DNA from: Streptosporangium sp. NBC_01495
GTDB taxonomy: Bacteria; Actinomycetota; Actinomycetes; Streptosporangiales; Streptosporangiaceae
NCBI RefSeq assembly: GCF_036250735.1
Contig: NZ_CP109430.1
Coordinates: forward strand, 4,340,001 to 4,404,000
Direction: 5' to 3'
Length of the DNA stretch: 64,000 nucleotides
Shown here: positions 1 through 8,574 of the stretch, in pieces
Layout: each line of letters opens with the position of its first letter
Position numbering within the stretch: position 1 is the first letter of the stretch
The notes under the pieces: generated by a model
What the model saw: the letters and a program-made list of their open reading frames with translations, nothing else
The model's database searches: none
Told to the model about the DNA's origin: nothing
Made by a program: the position numbers and the translations under genes

Positions 1-320
1 TCGCCAGAATGAACCCCGGTGACGCCGACACGGTGGCGGGGATTTTCGCCGGCTCCGACGCCACGGAGCTGCCAGGACTGGTCGGGGTGACCCGTCGCAC
101 GCTCTTCCGCTTCCACGATCTCTACTTCCACCTGGCCGAGTCGGAGACCGACGTGGCCGCACGCGTGGACGACGTGCGACGGCACCACCTTTTCAAGGAC
201 GTCAGCGACAGGCTGGCCCCGTACGTGCTGCCCTACGACCCGAGCTGGCGCGGCCCGCGTGACGCGATGGCCACCCCGTTCTACGAGTGGGAGGAAGGAG
301 AAGGTGACCGACGTGTCTGA
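1..320 (+). CDS. TcmI-family aromatic polyketide cyclase (5' end outside window)
   Basis: This cyclase family closes a late ring of a poly-beta-ketone made by a type II PKS. The visible part begins in the conserved stretch ARMNPGDAD and continues with LFRFHDLYFHL, typical of TcmI/WhiE-ORFVII proteins of about 105-110 residues. Codons upstream of the first ATG (nt 9) stay open and encode Ala-Arg, as in the family's usual VAR-M start region, so the true start lies just before the window. The 3' end overlaps the next gene by 17 nt, which implies translational coupling. It is the first visible gene of the PKS operon, and more cluster genes probably lie upstream. Confidence 0.88.
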   Translation, partial: ARMNPGDADTVAGIFAGSDATELPGLVGVTRRTLFRFHDLYFHLAESETDVAARVDDVRRHHLFKDVSDRLAPYVLPYDPSWRGPRDAMATPFYEWEEGEGDRRV

Positions 321-774
321 CACCGGTGTCGCGCCCCCCGAGGCGAGCTCGAAGGAAGAGGTCACGCTGACGAAGGTCAGCCTGAAGGAGACGGTGGTCA
401 ACAACCGCCGAGGCGGTGAGATCCGCGTGCTGCTCAGCCCGAACACGGTGGGCACCAGTACGGGATTCATGGGCCTGCTCACCATCCGGCCCGGCGAGTA
501 CGTGTCCGAGCACTACCACCCCTACTCCGAGGAGTTCCTCTACGTGACCCGGGGGACGCTGGTGGTGCGGATCAACGGCGAGCAGGAGATCACGCTCGAG
601 GCCGACGAGGGCATGGTGATCCCCAAGAACGTCCGGCACCGGGTGATGAACCGGAGTGAGAGCGAGGCGTTCGCCGTCTTCCACCTGTGCCCCCTGGCCC
701 CGCGGCCCGACCTCGGTCACGTCGACACCGAGCCGTACCCGGGCCAGGCCGGCGGCCCCGAGGCGGGGAAGTGA
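304..774 (+). CDS. Cupin-type polyketide cyclase
   Basis: A single-domain cupin of 156 residues, related to the WhiE-ORFII/TcmJ/PdmL proteins of spore pigment and pentangular polyphenol clusters. These are thought to assist cyclisation of the nascent polyketide with the TcmI- and TcmN-type cyclases. Cupin motif 1 is seen as [16 protein letters not shown], with the metal-ligand His and Glu residues, and motif 2 lies around [13 protein letters not shown] at 304 was chosen because GGAGAAG precedes it; GTG 313 is an alternative. The stop TGA shares its last base with the KS-alpha ATG, so the genes are coupled. The family is clear; the exact cyclisation step is inferred. Confidence 0.88.
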   Translation: MTDVSDTGVAPPEASSKEEVTLTKVSLKETVVNNRRGGEIRVLLSPNTVGTSTGFMGLLTIRPGEYVSEHYHPYSEEFLYVTRGTLVVRINGEQEITLEADEGMVIPKNVRHRVMNRSESEAFAVFHLCPLAPRPDLGHVDTEPYPGQAGGPEAGK

Positions 775-2045
775 TGGGCGGACGGCGGGTCGTCATCACC
801 GGCATCGGAACGGCCACCCCGGGAGGCATCGGTTCCAAGGCCTTCTGGGAGCTGCTCACCGCCGGCCGCACGGCGACCCGCACGATCTCGCTCTTCGACC
901 CGGCCGGGTTCCGCTCCCAGGTGGCCGCGGAATGCGACTTCGACCCGAAGGCGGAGGGGCTGTCGCCCCAGGAGATCCGCCGGATGGACCGCGCCGCGCA
1001 GCTCGCGGTGATCTCCGCCCGGGAGGCCTGGAGCGACAGCGGGCTGGGCGGGGAGGGCGTGCCGCCCGAGCGCCTCGCGGTGAGCCTGGGCAGCGCGGTC
1101 GGCAACACCATAAGCCTCGAACAGGAGTACGTCGTGGCCAGCGACGGCGGCAGCCGCTGGGAGGTCGACCACTCCTACGCCGCCCCGCACCTCTACGACT
1201 ACCTGGTGCCCAGCACGCTGGCCGTCGAGGTCGCCTGGGCGTGCGGCGCCGAGGGCCCGGTCTCGCTGACCTCGACCGGATGCACCTCGGGGCTGGACGC
1301 CGTCGGCCACGGCTACCAGCTCATCCAGGAGGGCGCCGCCGACGTGGCCGTGGTGGGCGCGACCGACGCCCCCATCTCCCCGATCACCGTGGCGTGCTTC
1401 GACGCGATCAGGGCCACCACCCCCAGGAACGACGACCCCGAGCACGCCGCGCGCCCCTTCGACAGGAGCCGCAACGGCTTCGTGCTCGGCGAGGGCGCGG
1501 CGGTGATGGTGCTGGAGGACCGTGACCTGGCGATCCGCCGGGGCGCGCACATCTACTGCGAGGTGGTCGGCTTCGCCGCCCGCAGCAACGCCTTCCACAT
1601 GACCGGCCTCAAACCGGACGGCCGGGAGATGGGCGAGGCCATCCGGGTCGCGATGGAGCAGGCCAGGTTCAACCCCGGTGACATCGACTACGTCAACGCG
1701 CACGGTTCCGGCACCAAGCAGAACGACCGGCACGAGACCGCGGCCTTCAAGCGAAGCCTCGGCCACCGCGCCTACGAGGTGCCGGTGAGCTCGATCAAGT
1801 CGATGGTCGGCCACTCGCTGGGCGCCATCGGCTCCATCGAGGTGGCGGCCTGCGCGCTGGCGATCGAGCACCAGGTCGTGCCGCCCACGGCGAACCTGCA
1901 CAACCCCGACCCGGAGTGCGACCTGGACTACGTGCCGCTGACGGCCAGGGAGAGGGAGCTCGGCGGGGTGCTCACCGTGGGCAGCGGCTTCGGCGGGTTC
2001 CAGACCGCGATGGTGCTCGCGCATCCTGGGAAGGTGCCCGCATGA
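774..2045 (+). CDS. Type II PKS ketosynthase alpha (KS-alpha)
   Basis: Catalyses decarboxylative Claisen condensations that build the poly-beta-ketone on the ACP, as a heterodimer with KS-beta. It has 423 residues, normal for the family. The thiolase-fold active site is intact: Cys170 in [10 protein letters not shown], His310 in [11 protein letters not shown] and His347 in [13 protein letters not shown] 774 was chosen because it gives the canonical [10 protein letters not shown]-terminus and overlaps the cupin stop (TGATG). It sits between the cupin and KS-beta, the arrangement of WhiE and pentangular clusters. Product length cannot be read from this subunit alone. Confidence 0.97.
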   Translation: MGGRRVVITGIGTATPGGIGSKAFWELLTAGRTATRTISLFDPAGFRSQVAAECDFDPKAEGLSPQEIRRMDRAAQLAVISAREAWSDSGLGGEGVPPERLAVSLGSAVGNTISLEQEYVVASDGGSRWEVDHSYAAPHLYDYLVPSTLAVEVAWACGAEGPVSLTSTGCTSGLDAVGHGYQLIQEGAADVAVVGATDAPISPITVACFDAIRATTPRNDDPEHAARPFDRSRNGFVLGEGAAVMVLEDRDLAIRRGAHIYCEVVGFAARSNAFHMTGLKPDGREMGEAIRVAMEQARFNPGDIDYVNAHGSGTKQNDRHETAAFKRSLGHRAYEVPVSSIKSMVGHSLGAIGSIEVAACALAIEHQVVPPTANLHNPDPECDLDYVPLTARERELGGVLTVGSGFGGFQTAMVLAHPGKVPA

Positions 2046-2139
2046 CGTTCCCCGCGCGCGCCCCCTCCGGCCCCCGCCGCGTCCCTTCCCCGAGACCCCG
2101 CGCGGGCCTTGCGGGTTTCGCGGAAAGGAGTGTGGCCAG
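2046..2139 (+). promoter_or_regulatory. KS-alpha/KS-beta spacer with hairpin
   Basis: KS-alpha and KS-beta genes usually overlap by a few bases; here 94 nt separate them. The spacer holds a perfect 10-bp palindrome CCCGCGCGGG (2097-2106) and a competing near-perfect hairpin pairing GAGACCCCGC (2092-2101) with GCGGGTTTC (2111-2119). The KS-beta ribosome binding site AAAGGAG (about 2124-2130) follows directly. The structure could change translation or mRNA stability of the second subunit; that role is inference. Confidence 0.45.
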
Positions 2140-3363
2140 GTGACCGGAAGGTACGTCGTCACCGGCATAGGGGTGACCGCCCCCAACGGCCTCGGCACCG
2201 AGAGGTTCTGGTCGTCCACCCTCGCCGGCCGGAGCGGCCTCGGGCGGATCACCCGGTTCGACCCCGCGCCCTACCCGGTGACCCTGGCCGGCGAGGTCAG
2301 GGACTTCGCCGTCGACGACCACCTGCCCAGGAAGATCACCGTCCAGACCGACCTCATGACCCACCTGGCGCTGGCGGCCTCCGAGATGGCGCTCGCCGAC
2401 GCGGGCATCGACCCGGCGCGGCAGCCCGAGTACGAGATGGCCGTGATGACGGCCAACTCCTCCGGCGGCAACGAGTTCGGGCAGCGCGAGATCCAGGCGC
2501 TGTGGAGCAACGGCCCGCGTCACGTGGGCGCCTACCAGTCCATCGCCTGGTTCTACGCCGCCTCCACCGGCCAGATCTCGATACGGCACGGCATGCGCGG
2601 CCCCTGCGGGGTGATCGCCACCGAGCAGGCGGGCGGCCTCGACACCGTCGCGCAGGCGCGCCGGGTGCTGCGCGGCGGGACCGGCGTCGTGTTGACGGGC
2701 GGCACCGACGCCTCGCTCAGCCCGTACGGGCTGGTCACCCAGATGCCCACCGGCATGCTGAGCCGCTCCGCCGACCCCGACCGCGCCTACCTGCCCTTCG
2801 ACATCGAGGCCTGCGGCTACGTGCCGGGGGAGGGCGGCGCGATGCTCGTCATGGAGGACGAGGGCGCCGCCAGGGCGCGCGGCGCGGAGCGGATCTACGG
2901 CGAGATCGCCGGCTACGCGGCCACCTTCGACCCGCGGCCGGGCTCGGACCGGCAGCCGGGACTGCGCCGCGCCATCGAGGGCGCGCTCACCGACGCCCGG
3001 ATCACGCCGGAGGAGGTGGACGTCGTCTTCGCGGACGCGAAGGGCGTCCAGGGGGCGGACCTGCGCGAGTCCCAGGCGCTGGCCGAGGTGTTCGGGCCGT
3101 TCGGCGTGCCGGTGACGGCCCCCAAGACCATGACGGGCCGCCTCTACGCCGGAGGCGCGGCGCTCGACCTGGCCGCGGCGCTGCTGGCCGTGCACCACTC
3201 GGTCATCCCGCCGACCACCAACGTCGCCCGGCTCGCCCCGGGCTGCGACATCGACCTCGTCCGGGATGTCCCCAGAGAGAAGAGCGTGCGGACAGCGCTG
3301 GTCCTGGCCCGCGGTCACGGCGGGTTCAACGCCGCGCTCGTGGTCCGGGCCGTCCGCGACTGA
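2140..3363 (+). CDS. Type II PKS chain length factor (KS-beta)
   Basis: Partner of KS-alpha; this subunit sets chain length and primes synthesis by malonyl-ACP decarboxylation. The 407-residue protein keeps the ketosynthase fold, but the active-site Cys is replaced by Gln163 in the diagnostic motif ATEQAGGLDT. GTG 2140 is preceded by AAAGGAG and gives the typical YVVTGIGVTAPNG start. It is separated from KS-alpha by an unusual 94-nt structured spacer. The ACP gene follows after 32 nt. Clade assignment, and hence C24/C26 pentangular versus shorter chains, would need a phylogeny. Confidence 0.96.
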   Translation: MTGRYVVTGIGVTAPNGLGTERFWSSTLAGRSGLGRITRFDPAPYPVTLAGEVRDFAVDDHLPRKITVQTDLMTHLALAASEMALADAGIDPARQPEYEMAVMTANSSGGNEFGQREIQALWSNGPRHVGAYQSIAWFYAASTGQISIRHGMRGPCGVIATEQAGGLDTVAQARRVLRGGTGVVLTGGTDASLSPYGLVTQMPTGMLSRSADPDRAYLPFDIEACGYVPGEGGAMLVMEDEGAARARGAERIYGEIAGYAATFDPRPGSDRQPGLRRAIEGALTDARITPEEVDVVFADAKGVQGADLRESQALAEVFGPFGVPVTAPKTMTGRLYAGGAALDLAAALLAVHHSVIPPTTNVARLAPGCDIDLVRDVPREKSVRTALVLARGHGGFNAALVVRAVRD

Positions 3364-3395
3364 CGGCCCGTTCATCGGCACTTTTGGAGGAACAC

Positions 3396-4137
<742 letters not shown>

Positions 4138-4138
4138 C

Positions 4139-4603
4139 GTGGTGGTCCAGATCCTGCTGCCGCTGGTGCTGCTCGGCAACGGCCTCGCCGCCGGCATCAT
4201 GCTCTCGACCGTCATCGGCGTCGTGCCGTGGATGCTGGCCCAGCCGTACGACAGGTACGTCGGGGCGATCCGCTTCATGTGGCCGCGCTACGACCCCTTC
4301 ATGCCGATCGTCAACGCGCTGACCTGTGTGCTGGACATCGTCCTGATCTTCGTGGCGCCCACGGCCACGTCGCGGGCCCTCTTCGGGGTCGCGGCCGGGC
4401 TGCTGCTCGTCGTGATGGCGATCTCGGTCGTCAAGAACGTGCCGATCAACCGGTACGTGACCTCGCTCGACCCCGAGACCCGCCCCGCCGACTGGGAGGA
4501 ACGGGATCCGCGGGTGCGCTGGCGGAACTGGAACCTCACCCGCACAGTCCTGGCCCTCGTCGCGTTCGGAGTGAACGCCTGGGCCACGACCGCCCTCATC
4601 TGA
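4139..4603 (+). CDS. DUF1772 membrane protein, cassette 1
   Basis: A 154-residue integral membrane protein with about four hydrophobic helices and a conserved central stretch, KNVPINRYV, typical of DUF1772. Some fungal DUF1772 members act as anthrone oxygenases in polyketide pathways (established for that family); whether this protein oxidises the polyketide is inference. GTG 4139 starts one base after the aromatase stop. It opens the first of two gene cassettes (DUF1772, SDR, small barrel protein), and its closest relative in the window is the gene at 6038, with matching PINR and WRxW motifs. Confidence 0.82.
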   Translation: MVVQILLPLVLLGNGLAAGIMLSTVIGVVPWMLAQPYDRYVGAIRFMWPRYDPFMPIVNALTCVLDIVLIFVAPTATSRALFGVAAGLLLVVMAISVVKNVPINRYVTSLDPETRPADWEERDPRVRWRNWNLTRTVLALVAFGVNAWATTALI

Positions 4604-4619
4604 ACGCGAAGGGACAACC

Positions 4620-5351
4620 ATGGAATTCGGACTCGCCGGGAAGAAGGCGCTCGTCACGGGCGGCACCCGGGGCATCGGCCGGGCGATCGTGCTCGGTCTC
4701 GCCCGCGCCGGCGCCGACGTCGTCACCTGCCACCGGCAGGAGGGCGAGGCGGCCGACCGGCTCGCCCGGGAGCTGAAGGAGATCGGCGGCGACCACCACG
4801 TGATCAAGGCCGACGTCGGCCGGCTCGACGACATCGAGCGGCTCGCCGAGGAATGCCGGGCACGGTTCGGCTCCCTCGACATCGTGGTGAACAACGCGGG
4901 CGTGATCAGCCACATACCGTTCGCGGAACTGCCGCCGCAGGAGTGGCGGCGGGTCCTGGACGCCAACCTCACCGGCACCGCCTTCGTCGTGAGCGCCTCG
5001 CTCCCGCTCCTGTCGGCGGGCGCCTCGATCGTCAACGTCGGCTCGCGGGTGGCCACCGTGGGGGTGCCGTTGCGCGCCCACTACACCGCGTCCAAGGCCG
5101 GCCTGATCGGGCTGACCCGGTCGCTGGCCAAGGAACTCGGCCCCCGCGGGATCCGGGTCAACGTCGTCGCGCCGGGACCGGTGGAGACCGAGAGCGAGAT
5201 CCCCGCCCCGGTCAGGGAGCGCTACCAGAACATGATCCCGCTCGGCCGGATGGGGATCTCCGAGGAGGTCGCGAACGTGGTGCTCTTCATGGCCAGCGAC
5301 CTGTCGAGCTTCGTGTCGGGCGAGACGATCCACGTGGACGGGGGAATCTGA
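4620..5351 (+). CDS. SDR ketoreductase, cassette 1
   Basis: NADPH-type short-chain dehydrogenase of 243 residues, probably reducing a polyketide carbonyl. The cofactor motif TGGTRGIG is at 13-20, NNAG at 91-94, and the catalytic residues are Ser142, Tyr155 and Lys159 (YTASK). It ends with the usual HVDGGI. AAGGGA precedes ATG 4620. It resembles FabG-like ketoreductases such as those in pradimicin-type clusters. A second SDR at 6546 shares its architecture and much sequence (start ME-G-GK, end NVDGGI), so the two are probably duplicates with different regiochemistry. Confidence 0.93.
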   Translation: MEFGLAGKKALVTGGTRGIGRAIVLGLARAGADVVTCHRQEGEAADRLARELKEIGGDHHVIKADVGRLDDIERLAEECRARFGSLDIVVNNAGVISHIPFAELPPQEWRRVLDANLTGTAFVVSASLPLLSAGASIVNVGSRVATVGVPLRAHYTASKAGLIGLTRSLAKELGPRGIRVNVVAPGPVETESEIPAPVRERYQNMIPLGRMGISEEVANVVLFMASDLSSFVSGETIHVDGGI

Positions 5352-5352
5352 C

Positions 5353-5691
5353 ATGACGGCCGAAACCGGCGCGTCCATGTTCCGGGTGACGCTGCGCATG
5401 CAGATCAAGCCGGGGATGGGGCAGGACTTCGAGAAGGTCTGGTACCAGGTCGCCGACGCGGTCACCCACCACCCGGCCAACCGCGGGCAGTGGCTCTCCA
5501 GGAGCGCCGAGGAGGAGGACGTCTACTACATCGTCAGCGACTGGGCCGACGAGGAGCGCTTCCGGGAGTTCGAGAGGAGCGACCGCCACCTGGAGCACCG
5601 CACCAAGCTGCACCCGTACCGGTCGGGCGGCTCGATGACCACCATGAACGTGGTCTACGACATGTCGCGCGAGACGGCTCGGCGGCGATGA
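5353..5691 (+). CDS. Antibiotic biosynthesis monooxygenase (ABM) domain protein 1
   Basis: A 112-residue dimeric alpha+beta barrel protein of the ABM/ActVA-Orf6-like group. Members oxidise anthrone-type intermediates to quinones without cofactor or metal, or act as cyclase helpers. The pattern FRVTLRMQIKPGMGQDFEKVW followed by a YYIVSDWADEERFREFE strand-helix fits the fold. ATG 5353 follows the SDR stop by one base. Its own stop overlaps the next ATG (ATGA at 5688), so the two ABM-like genes are coupled. The precise substrate is not readable from sequence. Confidence 0.86.
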   Translation: MTAETGASMFRVTLRMQIKPGMGQDFEKVWYQVADAVTHHPANRGQWLSRSAEEEDVYYIVSDWADEERFREFERSDRHLEHRTKLHPYRSGGSMTTMNVVYDMSRETARRR

Positions 5692-6035
5692 GCGACCGGG
5701 TGCGCATCCTCGTCTTCGTCACCGCCGCGGACGCCGGGCCGGAGGCCGTCGAGGGCGCCTACCACCGGATCAGCCGGAGCCTGACCGGCACCCCCGGGCT
5801 GCTCGCCAACGAGCTGCTGCGCTCGGTGCACGACCCGGCCGGTTTCGTGGTGATGAGCGAGTGGCGGGACATGGACGCCTTCCGCGCCTGGGAGGAGGGG
5901 GAGTCGCACCGCTCGACGACGGCTCCGCTGCGCCCCCTGCAGGACCACTCGCGGGGCGCGTCCTTCGGCGTCTACACGGTCCAGGCCGTGTACGAGAACA
6001 GGACCGCGGTGTACGCGGGCGGGGAGAAGGACTAG
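5688..6035 (+). CDS. ABM domain protein 2
   Basis: A 115-residue relative of the preceding protein, again a dimeric alpha+beta barrel: a strand RVRILVFVT, a helix, then FVVMSEWRDMDAFRAWEE. Pairs of ABM proteins are common in pentangular polyphenol clusters, where they cooperate in quinone formation and ring closure (established for the pathway class). ATG 5688 was chosen over an upstream in-frame ATG because it forms a 4-nt ATGA overlap with gene 5353 and gives the family N-terminus. The following DUF1772 gene starts two bases after its stop. Confidence 0.86.
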   Translation: MSDRVRILVFVTAADAGPEAVEGAYHRISRSLTGTPGLLANELLRSVHDPAGFVVMSEWRDMDAFRAWEEGESHRSTTAPLRPLQDHSRGASFGVYTVQAVYENRTAVYAGGEKD

Positions 6036-6037
6036 GC

Positions 6038-6517
6038 ATGCAGGGCGGTATGGGCGGTATAGGCGTGATGGGCATGATGGGCACTGCGGCGATGGTGGGC
6101 AGCGGCCTGACCGCGGGAGTCCTGTTCTGCGTCGCCCTCAGCGTCGTGCCGGCGCTGTTCGCCCTGCCCCCCGACCGCTACGTGCAGACCCACAAGCTGG
6201 TGGGCCGCAACTACGACCCCACGATGCCGCTGATCGTGCTGACGACCGCCGTGGTGGACGTCGTGCTCGCGGTGGTGACGCCGGGGACGGCGCCGCGCTC
6301 GCTCTTCGCGGTCGCCGCCGCCTTGATGCTGGGCGTCTCGGTGGTGTCCCACCTGTGCAACGTGCCCATCAACCGGCGGGTCAAGGCGCTGGATCCGGCG
6401 GCGATCCCGGAGGACTGGATGGACCCGCGCCCCCTGTGGCGCAGGTGGCACCTGCTGCGAACCGTACTCGCCGTGCTGGCCCTGACCGTCAACGCGGTCG
6501 CCGTCGTGCTGACGTGA
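6038..6517 (+). CDS. DUF1772 membrane protein, cassette 2
   Basis: A 159-residue membrane protein homologous to the one at 4139. It has a Gly/Met-rich start, about four hydrophobic helices, the shared NVPINRRVKALDP loop, and a C-terminal WRRWHLLRT segment ahead of the last helix. As with the first copy, an anthrone-oxygenase-like or accessory redox role is possible but unproven. ATG 6038 follows the ABM stop TAG by two bases. It opens the second cassette and is followed by the second SDR, the same order as in cassette 1. Confidence 0.82.
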   Translation: MQGGMGGIGVMGMMGTAAMVGSGLTAGVLFCVALSVVPALFALPPDRYVQTHKLVGRNYDPTMPLIVLTTAVVDVVLAVVTPGTAPRSLFAVAAALMLGVSVVSHLCNVPINRRVKALDPAAIPEDWMDPRPLWRRWHLLRTVLAVLALTVNAVAVVLT

Positions 6518-6545
6518 GGCCGGCGTGGAACCGAACGGAGGAATG

Positions 6546-7283
6546 ATGGAACTAGGGATATCCGGCAAGCGCGTCCTCGTCACGGGCGGGACGCGCGGCC
6601 TCGGCAAGACGATCGTCCTCTCCCTCGCCCGGGAGGGCGCGCGGGTGGTGACCTGCCACCACAGCGCGGGGACGGCGGCCGACGACCTCTCCCGCGAGCT
6701 GAAGGAGCTGGGCGACCAGCACCACGTGGTCCGCGCGGACGTGACCGCCGAGGACGACGTGGCGCGGCTGGCCGGCGTGTGCCGGGACGCGTTCGGCGGA
6801 CTCGACGCGGTGATCAACAACGTCGGAGTGGTCGGCGAGGCGCCGGTGGGGGAACTGTCGGCGCAGGAGTGGCACCGCGTCCTCGACGCCAACCTCACCT
6901 CCCATTTCCTGGTCACCCAGGCGACGCTGCCGCTGCTGTCGGAGGGCGCCTCCGTGGTCTACATCGGGGCCTCGGCCGCGCTGCGCGGCCGCGCGGAGAC
7001 CGGCCACTACACCGCCTCGAAGGCCGCGCTGATCGGGCTGACCAGATCACTGGCCAAGGAGCTGGGACCGCGGGGAATCCGGATCAACACGATCGCTCCC
7101 GGGGTCATCGACAAGGGCGAGGGCCTCGGCCCGCCGCCCCAGATGAGGGAACGCCTGGCCAGGATGACCGCGCTGGGCCGGTTGGGCACGACCGACGACG
7201 TGGCCGGCGCCGTGCTGTTCCTCGCCGGTGACCTGTCCCGTTACATCACTGGAACGACCCTGAACGTCGATGGAGGAATCTGA
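6546..7283 (+). CDS. SDR ketoreductase, cassette 2
   Basis: A 245-residue SDR paralogous to the one at 4620. It keeps TGGTRGLG at the cofactor site and the YTASK Tyr/Lys pair, but has NNVG where copy 1 has NNAG. ATG 6546 was preferred to ATG 6543 because GGAGG (6537-6541) is then spaced four bases away and the start aligns with the paralogue. It ends NVDGGI, and its stop shares one base with the next gene (TGATG). Two KRs in one operon suggest reductions at two positions or one inactive or chaperone-like copy; this is inference. Confidence 0.93.
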   Translation: MELGISGKRVLVTGGTRGLGKTIVLSLAREGARVVTCHHSAGTAADDLSRELKELGDQHHVVRADVTAEDDVARLAGVCRDAFGGLDAVINNVGVVGEAPVGELSAQEWHRVLDANLTSHFLVTQATLPLLSEGASVVYIGASAALRGRAETGHYTASKAALIGLTRSLAKELGPRGIRINTIAPGVIDKGEGLGPPPQMRERLARMTALGRLGTTDDVAGAVLFLAGDLSRYITGTTLNVDGGI

Positions 7284-7663
7284 TGCCGTACGCCGCGATC
7301 ACCTACCGGGTGAAGCCGGGTCACGAGGACGAGATCGCCGAGATCTTCGCCGGTTTCAAGCGGGTGGGCACGCCCGTGCTGGTCGACGACGACGGCAAGG
7401 AGGCGGGCCGTCTCGTGGGCACGGCGGTGTTCATCAAGGACGACCTCATGATCAGGGTCATCCACTACGAGGGCGACCTGATCCACGTGGCCGGGAACAT
7501 GGCCCGCCACAAGGGCGTGCACGCGCTCGAGGCGAAGCTCGCGCCCTACCTCGCCGAGACGCGCGACACCAGCACCCCCGAGGCGTTCGGGCAGTACTTC
7601 AGGAACGCGACGATGCGCTGCATCTCGCAGCTCTCCGCCGACACCCTGCCGGTCGGGGGCTGA
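7283..7663 (+). CDS. SchA/CurD-like domain protein
   Basis: A 126-residue protein of the SchA/CurD-like family found in spore pigment clusters (WhiE ORFI type). The family pattern is clear: MPYAAITYRVKPGHEDEIAE at the start, then VFIKDDLMIRVIHYEGDL and ATMRCISQLS near the end. The biochemical role of this family is not firmly settled; it is linked to polyketide cyclisation or oxidation and shows a ferredoxin-like (ABM-type) pattern. It closes cassette 2 in the position where cassette 1 has its ABM gene. Its start overlaps the SDR stop by one base. Confidence 0.85.
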   Translation: MPYAAITYRVKPGHEDEIAEIFAGFKRVGTPVLVDDDGKEAGRLVGTAVFIKDDLMIRVIHYEGDLIHVAGNMARHKGVHALEAKLAPYLAETRDTSTPEAFGQYFRNATMRCISQLSADTLPVGG

Positions 7664-7668
7664 GGGAG

Positions 7669-8574
7669 ATGGCCCCTCCACACGTCGCGCTCGTCGGGAG
7701 CGGGGCGATGGGCGTGGGAATGGGCCACCGGCTCCTGGAGGCCGGCCACCCCGTTTCCGTCTACAACCGGACCCCCGGCAAGGCCGCCGCGCTGGTCGAG
7801 GCGGGCGCCCGCGCCCTGGCGACCCTCGAGGCCGCGGCCGAGGCGCCGATCGTGCTGCTCAGCCTGAGCGACGAGACGGCCGTCGAGCAGGTGCTCTTCC
7901 AGGCCATGCTGCCCGCCCTGCGGGAGGGCACCGTCGTGGTGGACACCACCACGACCTCACCGCTGTACGCGCGGCAGGCGGCGACGCGGCTGTCGGCCGC
8001 GGGGCTCGCCCGCGTCGAGGCGTGCGTCCTGGGCAACCCCGTGATGGCGCACACCGGCAAACTGCGGATCTTCACCGCGGGGAGCCGGAAGGACGTGGAG
8101 GCCGTCGGCGACCTGCTGGGCGTACTGGGGCAGGAGGCGCGCTACCTGGGCGCCGCCGGCTCCGCCAGCACCATGAAGCTGGCCTTCAACCTCCTGCTCG
8201 GGGTGCAGACCGCGGCCCTGGCGGAGGCGGTGTCCTACGGGGTGAGCGCCGGGCTCGACCGCGACCTGCTGATCGAGGCGATCGCGAACAGCGGCTTCAG
8301 CTCGCCGGTCCTGGCCTTCCGCGCCGGGTTCATGCGAGAGCGCCGCTACGAGCCGGCGGCCTTCAGGACCAGCCTGATGGAGAAGGACCTGCGCCTGGCC
8401 GCCAACGACGCCATGGCCAGGGGGATCACCCTGCCGCTGACCGAGGGCGCGGGTGACCTCATGGCCGACGCGATCGCCGCCGGACTGGGCGACCAGGACG
8501 CGGCCGTGATCATCGAACTGCCGCAGCGGCGGCTCAGCGAGAGTGAACGACCGGAGAACGGAGTCGTCAGATGA
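7669..8574 (+). CDS. NAD(P)-dependent 6PGDH/beta-hydroxyacid dehydrogenase-type reductase
   Basis: A 301-residue two-domain oxidoreductase. The Rossmann motif GSGAMG is at 10-15, an NRTP turn at about 33-36 suggests NADPH, and the catalytic Lys170 lies in SASTMKLAFN, as in 3-hydroxyisobutyrate dehydrogenases. The substrate-binding GGxxGA motif is replaced by PVMAHTGKLR, so the substrate is probably not a small hydroxyacid. Overlap of its stop with the methyltransferase start (ATGA at 8571) ties it to the PKS operon. A reduction of a tailoring or sugar intermediate is likely but unassigned. Confidence 0.85.
   Translation: MAPPHVALVGSGAMGVGMGHRLLEAGHPVSVYNRTPGKAAALVEAGARALATLEAAAEAPIVLLSLSDETAVEQVLFQAMLPALREGTVVVDTTTTSPLYARQAATRLSAAGLARVEACVLGNPVMAHTGKLRIFTAGSRKDVEAVGDLLGVLGQEARYLGAAGSASTMKLAFNLLLGVQTAALAEAVSYGVSAGLDRDLLIEAIANSGFSSPVLAFRAGFMRERRYEPAAFRTSLMEKDLRLAANDAMARGITLPLTEGAGDLMADAIAAGLGDQDAAVIIELPQRRLSESERPENGVVR

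Noticed and set aside
717..2252. Long antisense open frame across KS-alpha
   Set aside because: It is the complement of a certain ketosynthase gene. The translation is rich in Arg, Gly and His with no family motif, as expected from GC-rich shadow frames.
2109..3395. Long Arg-rich open frame leading into the ACP
   Set aside because: It overlaps KS-beta in another frame and lacks motifs; only the last 85 codons, behind a strong ribosome site, encode the ACP.
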